From positions 4,293,501 through 4,357,500 of the forward strand of contig NZ_CP126980.1 of the NCBI RefSeq assembly GCF_030252345.1: a stretch of DNA of 64,000 bases, in the 5' to 3' direction. The position numbers were made by a program, and so were the translations under genes. Below, one piece after another: positions 62,300-64,000 of the stretch; positions within the stretch are counted from its first letter, which is position 1; every line of letters starts with the position of its first letter. The notes below the pieces were generated by a model, which was not told the origin of the DNA, ran no database searches, and saw nothing but the letters and a program-made list of their open reading frames with translations. Source of the DNA: Actinoplanes oblitus (lineage in GTDB: Bacteria > Actinomycetota > Actinomycetes > Mycobacteriales > Micromonosporaceae).

Positions 62300-62347
62300 G
62301 ACGGCGGCAGCCCACCGGGTACCGGAAGGATGCGGTGGGCCGCCGTC
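62300..62347 (-). promoter_or_regulatory. Interrupted stem-loop between ACP and NRPS genes
   Basis: An 8 + 7 bp stem with a 3-nt bulge (62300-62317 with 62333-62347) and a 15-nt loop lies in the 103-nt gap after the ACP gene. No T-run follows. It may attenuate transcription, so that the small ACP is made in excess over the giant NRPS, or stabilise the upstream mRNA. Confidence 0.45.
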
Positions 62348-62358
62348 GATGGCGCGGG

Positions 62359-62592
62359 TCAGGCCTTCTGCACGACCAGGTCGAGGATGTCCTGGACGCT
62401 CTCCACGACGGCGAGTTCCTCGTCGCTGAACTCGATGGCGAAGTCCTTCTCGATCTGCAGCAGGATGTGGACGAAGGTCAGGGAGTCGATGCCGAGGTCC
62501 TGCATGCGGTGCTCCGGGACGATCTCGGGCACTTCCACGTCGGGAGCCTGCTGCCGGAATATCGAGGTGACCCTCTCCATGGTGGTGATCAT
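62359..62592 (-). CDS. Acyl carrier protein for the line 2 starter unit
   Basis: This 77-residue carrier protein has the phosphopantetheine site DLGIDSLTFVHILLQIEKDF (Ser37) and an acidic C-terminal half. It lies between KAS III and the NRPS that opens with an acyl-type C domain, so it probably carries the fatty acyl starter to the first module. The start at ITTMERV has GAGG 9 nt upstream. Confidence 0.9.
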   Translation of the reverse strand: MITTMERVTSIFRQQAPDVEVPEIVPEHRMQDLGIDSLTFVHILLQIEKDFAIEFSDEELAVVESVQDILDLVVQKA

Positions 62593-62664
62593 CTTGTTGT
62601 TCCTCTCTCGGGTTTCCCGGGCGACTGCTCCCGGTTTCTCGGGCGACTGCGGATGCGGTCCGGG

Positions 62665-63711
62665 TCAGATGGCCGGCTGGGACGCGGCCAGGGTCAGATC
62701 GGGCCAGATCAGCCCGGTGGCGCCCCAGGTGGCGCCGCCGCCGAACGCGGCGAGCAGCACCCGGTCGCCGGGCGTCAACGTGCCGGAGCGCACGGCGTCG
62801 ACCAGGGCCAGCGGGATGGACGCCGCCGAGGTGTTCGCGACCCGGTCCACGTTGATCACGGCACGTTCCGGTGCGATGCCGATCGCCTCGGCGGTCGCGG
62901 TCAGGATGCGCCGGTTGGCCTGGTGCGCGACGAGCCGGTCGACCTCGCCGGGTGACCAGCCCAGCCGGTCCAGCACGGCGCTGGACACCGAGCTCATCCG
63001 GTTCACCGCGTGCTTGAAGACGGCCCGGCCGGCCATCGTGAAGTAGCTGTTGTCGGCGTCGCCGGCCACCCCCGCGGACCGTTGCCGGGAACCACCGGCC
63101 GGCGTCTTCATCAGGTCCAGCAGGTCGCCGTCGCTGCCGAGGACCTGCGTACACACGGCGCCCCGCTCGCCGGTGTGGCCGGCCCGGACCACCACCGCGC
63201 CGCCGCCGTCACCGAAGATCGGCGCGGTGATGGGGTCGTTCTGGTCGAGAAGGGTGGAGAAGGCGTCGGCGCCGATCACCAGACCGGTGCGGTAACTCCC
63301 GGAGGCGAGCATGCCGGCGCTGACCGACAGCGCGTAGACGAAACCGGAGCAGGCGGCGTTCAGGTCGAACGCGGCGATCCCCGGCAATCCCAGCCGGGCG
63401 GCGACCGCCGGGGCGGTGGCCGGGAACGGATGGTCCGGCGTGCAGGTCGCCAGGATCAGGAAATCGACCCGCGGGTTCCCGCAGGACTCCAGGGCTCGCC
63501 GGCCGGCCTCCACGGCCAGATCCGAGGTGGCCCCGGCAGGGTCCAGGATGAACCGTTGCTCGATCCCGGTCCGGTCCCTGATCCAGTCGGTGGTGACACC
63601 GAGTCGCTCGGCGACCTCATCGTTCTTGACCACCCGATCCGGCAGGTACGCGCCGAGCCCGGCGATGACCGCCGTCCCGGCGAAGCTCTCGTGCTCGGCA
63701 CTGTTCGACAA
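62665..63711 (-). CDS. FabH-type beta-ketoacyl-ACP synthase III
   Basis: This 348-residue KAS III has the full triad: Cys121 in NAACSGF, His263 in AHQANRR and Asn293 in ANTSAAS, plus the C-terminal GFGGG-like AFGGGATWG. It condenses a short acyl-CoA with malonyl-ACP, and here with the adjacent ACP it likely starts the acyl side chain of the line 2 peptide. The start is TTG with an AGGAGG site 8 nt upstream; the nearby ATG is in another frame. It is the first gene of the line 2 operon. Confidence 0.93.
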   Translation of the reverse strand: MSNSAEHESFAGTAVIAGLGAYLPDRVVKNDEVAERLGVTTDWIRDRTGIEQRFILDPAGATSDLAVEAGRRALESCGNPRVDFLILATCTPDHPFPATAPAVAARLGLPGIAAFDLNAACSGFVYALSVSAGMLASGSYRTGLVIGADAFSTLLDQNDPITAPIFGDGGGAVVVRAGHTGERGAVCTQVLGSDGDLLDLMKTPAGGSRQRSAGVAGDADNSYFTMAGRAVFKHAVNRMSSVSSAVLDRLGWSPGEVDRLVAHQANRRILTATAEAIGIAPERAVINVDRVANTSAASIPLALVDAVRSGTLTPGDRVLLAAFGGGATWGATGLIWPDLTLAASQPAI

Positions 63712-63862
63712 GGCTCATCCCTCCTCCTGTGCTGTCGTCCGGCGAGGCATTGCCGTCATTCAATCGGCGCCCACCGGCGTACGGCGGCAGTTGTTCCGGC
63801 ACCTCGCAGCGGCTGTACCGGCGGAAACGCGGCATGACGCGGGCCGCTATCACCGCGAAAAA

Positions 63863-63905
63863 GCCGAGATAGCGGCGAGATAACTGCCGAGATAGAGCCG
63901 AGATT
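63863..63905. promoter_or_regulatory. Four 11-nt-spaced direct repeats, probable SARP operator
   Basis: GCCGAGATA (63863), GGCGAGATA (63874), GCCGAGATA (63886) and GCCGAGATT (63897) are spaced 11, 12 and 11 nt. SARP activators bind heptamer repeats one helical turn apart, ending about 8 bp before the -10 box. A TTAGCT at 63916-63921 would be a -10 for the plus-strand gene. The same array lies about 150 bp upstream of the line 2 operon. Confidence 0.6.
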
Positions 63906-63961
63906 CCGGTCGTCGTTAGCTTTTCGGCATCACCGCAGGGAACACCGCAGAGGAGCAGACG

Positions 63962-64000
63962 ATGGCCCGCAAGACCGTTGTGAAGATCTTCGCTCTCGCC
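63962..64000 (+). CDS. Start of a plus-strand gene, probably a secreted or membrane protein (cut by window edge)
   Basis: Only 13 codons are in the window (MARKTVVKIFALA). An AGAGGAG ribosome site lies 6 nt before the ATG, and the array of direct repeats stands upstream. The basic residues followed by a hydrophobic run look like the start of a Sec signal peptide or membrane segment. The product cannot be identified. Confidence 0.6.
   Translation, partial: MARKTVVKIFALA

Noticed and set aside
1..64000. tRNA, rRNA, CRISPR array, insertion sequence or attachment site
   Set aside because: No cloverleaf, rRNA segment, regular spacer array, transposase frame or terminal inverted repeat was seen. 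The direct repeats present are NRPS gene-conversion tracts.

Overview
The window is very GC-rich DNA with strong third-position GC, nearly all coding on the minus strand, and it carries two large nonribosomal peptide synthetase (NRPS) systems. The gene content (two MbtH-like proteins, an AfsR/SARP-type regulator, an Sfp-type phosphopantetheinyl transferase, DHA3-type MFS exporters, GTG/TTG starts, ATGA/GTGA overlaps) points to an antibiotic-type actinomycete. A Micromonosporaceae member such as Actinoplanes is plausible, but this is inference. Everything is read from the sequence and family knowledge; no searches were run.

Assembly line 1 (about 0.3-18.8 kb, minus strand) runs MbtH -> NRPS C-A-PCP-C-A-PCP with a lipopeptide/EntF-type first condensation domain -> NRPS (C-A-PCP)x3 ending in a thioester-reductase domain -> MFS exporter. 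It predicts an N-capped pentapeptide released reductively as an aldehyde, alcohol or cyclic imine. To its right are a possible small lipoprotein, a siderophore-interacting flavoprotein, an XRE/ATPase regulator and an AfsR-like SARP (20.0-25.4 kb), then one plus-strand SnoaL-like gene whose end faces the next operon across a strong hairpin.

The middle operon (26.4-37.9 kb, minus strand) has twelve tightly packed genes: class II aaRS paralogue of the asparagine-synthetase type -> FMN glutamate-synthase-like protein -> KAS III-like enzyme -> ATP-grasp ligase -> PLP decarboxylase -> carrier protein -> KAS-like protein without the catalytic Cys -> acyl-CoA-dehydrogenase-like fragment -> acyl-CoA dehydrogenase -> PPTase -> unknown protein -> MFS exporter. 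The ATP-grasp/decarboxylase/carrier trio resembles the butirosin BtrJ/BtrK/BtrI logic, in which an amino acid is built and decarboxylated on a carrier protein. The whole combination is not one I recognise and is the best candidate for an undescribed pathway.

Assembly line 2 (38.0-63.7 kb, minus strand) runs KAS III -> ACP -> NRPS (starter C)-A-PCP-C-A-PCP -> type II thioesterase -> Fe(II)/2-oxoglutarate hydroxylase -> free A-PCP with an exact glutamine code -> NRPS C-PCP-C-(A relic)-PCP -> NRPS A-C-PCP-C-A-PCP-C-A-PCP-TE -> MbtH. Three consecutive elongation modules lack a working in-line A domain, while two A domains sit out of place, so loading in trans or across a C domain is implied. Seven C domains predict an acylated heptapeptide released by TE. 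Two of the A domains are a near-perfect 1.5-kb duplicated cassette with codon usage unlike its surroundings. At the right edge a divergent promoter has four 11-nt-spaced repeats like a SARP operator, followed by the first 13 codons of a plus-strand gene.
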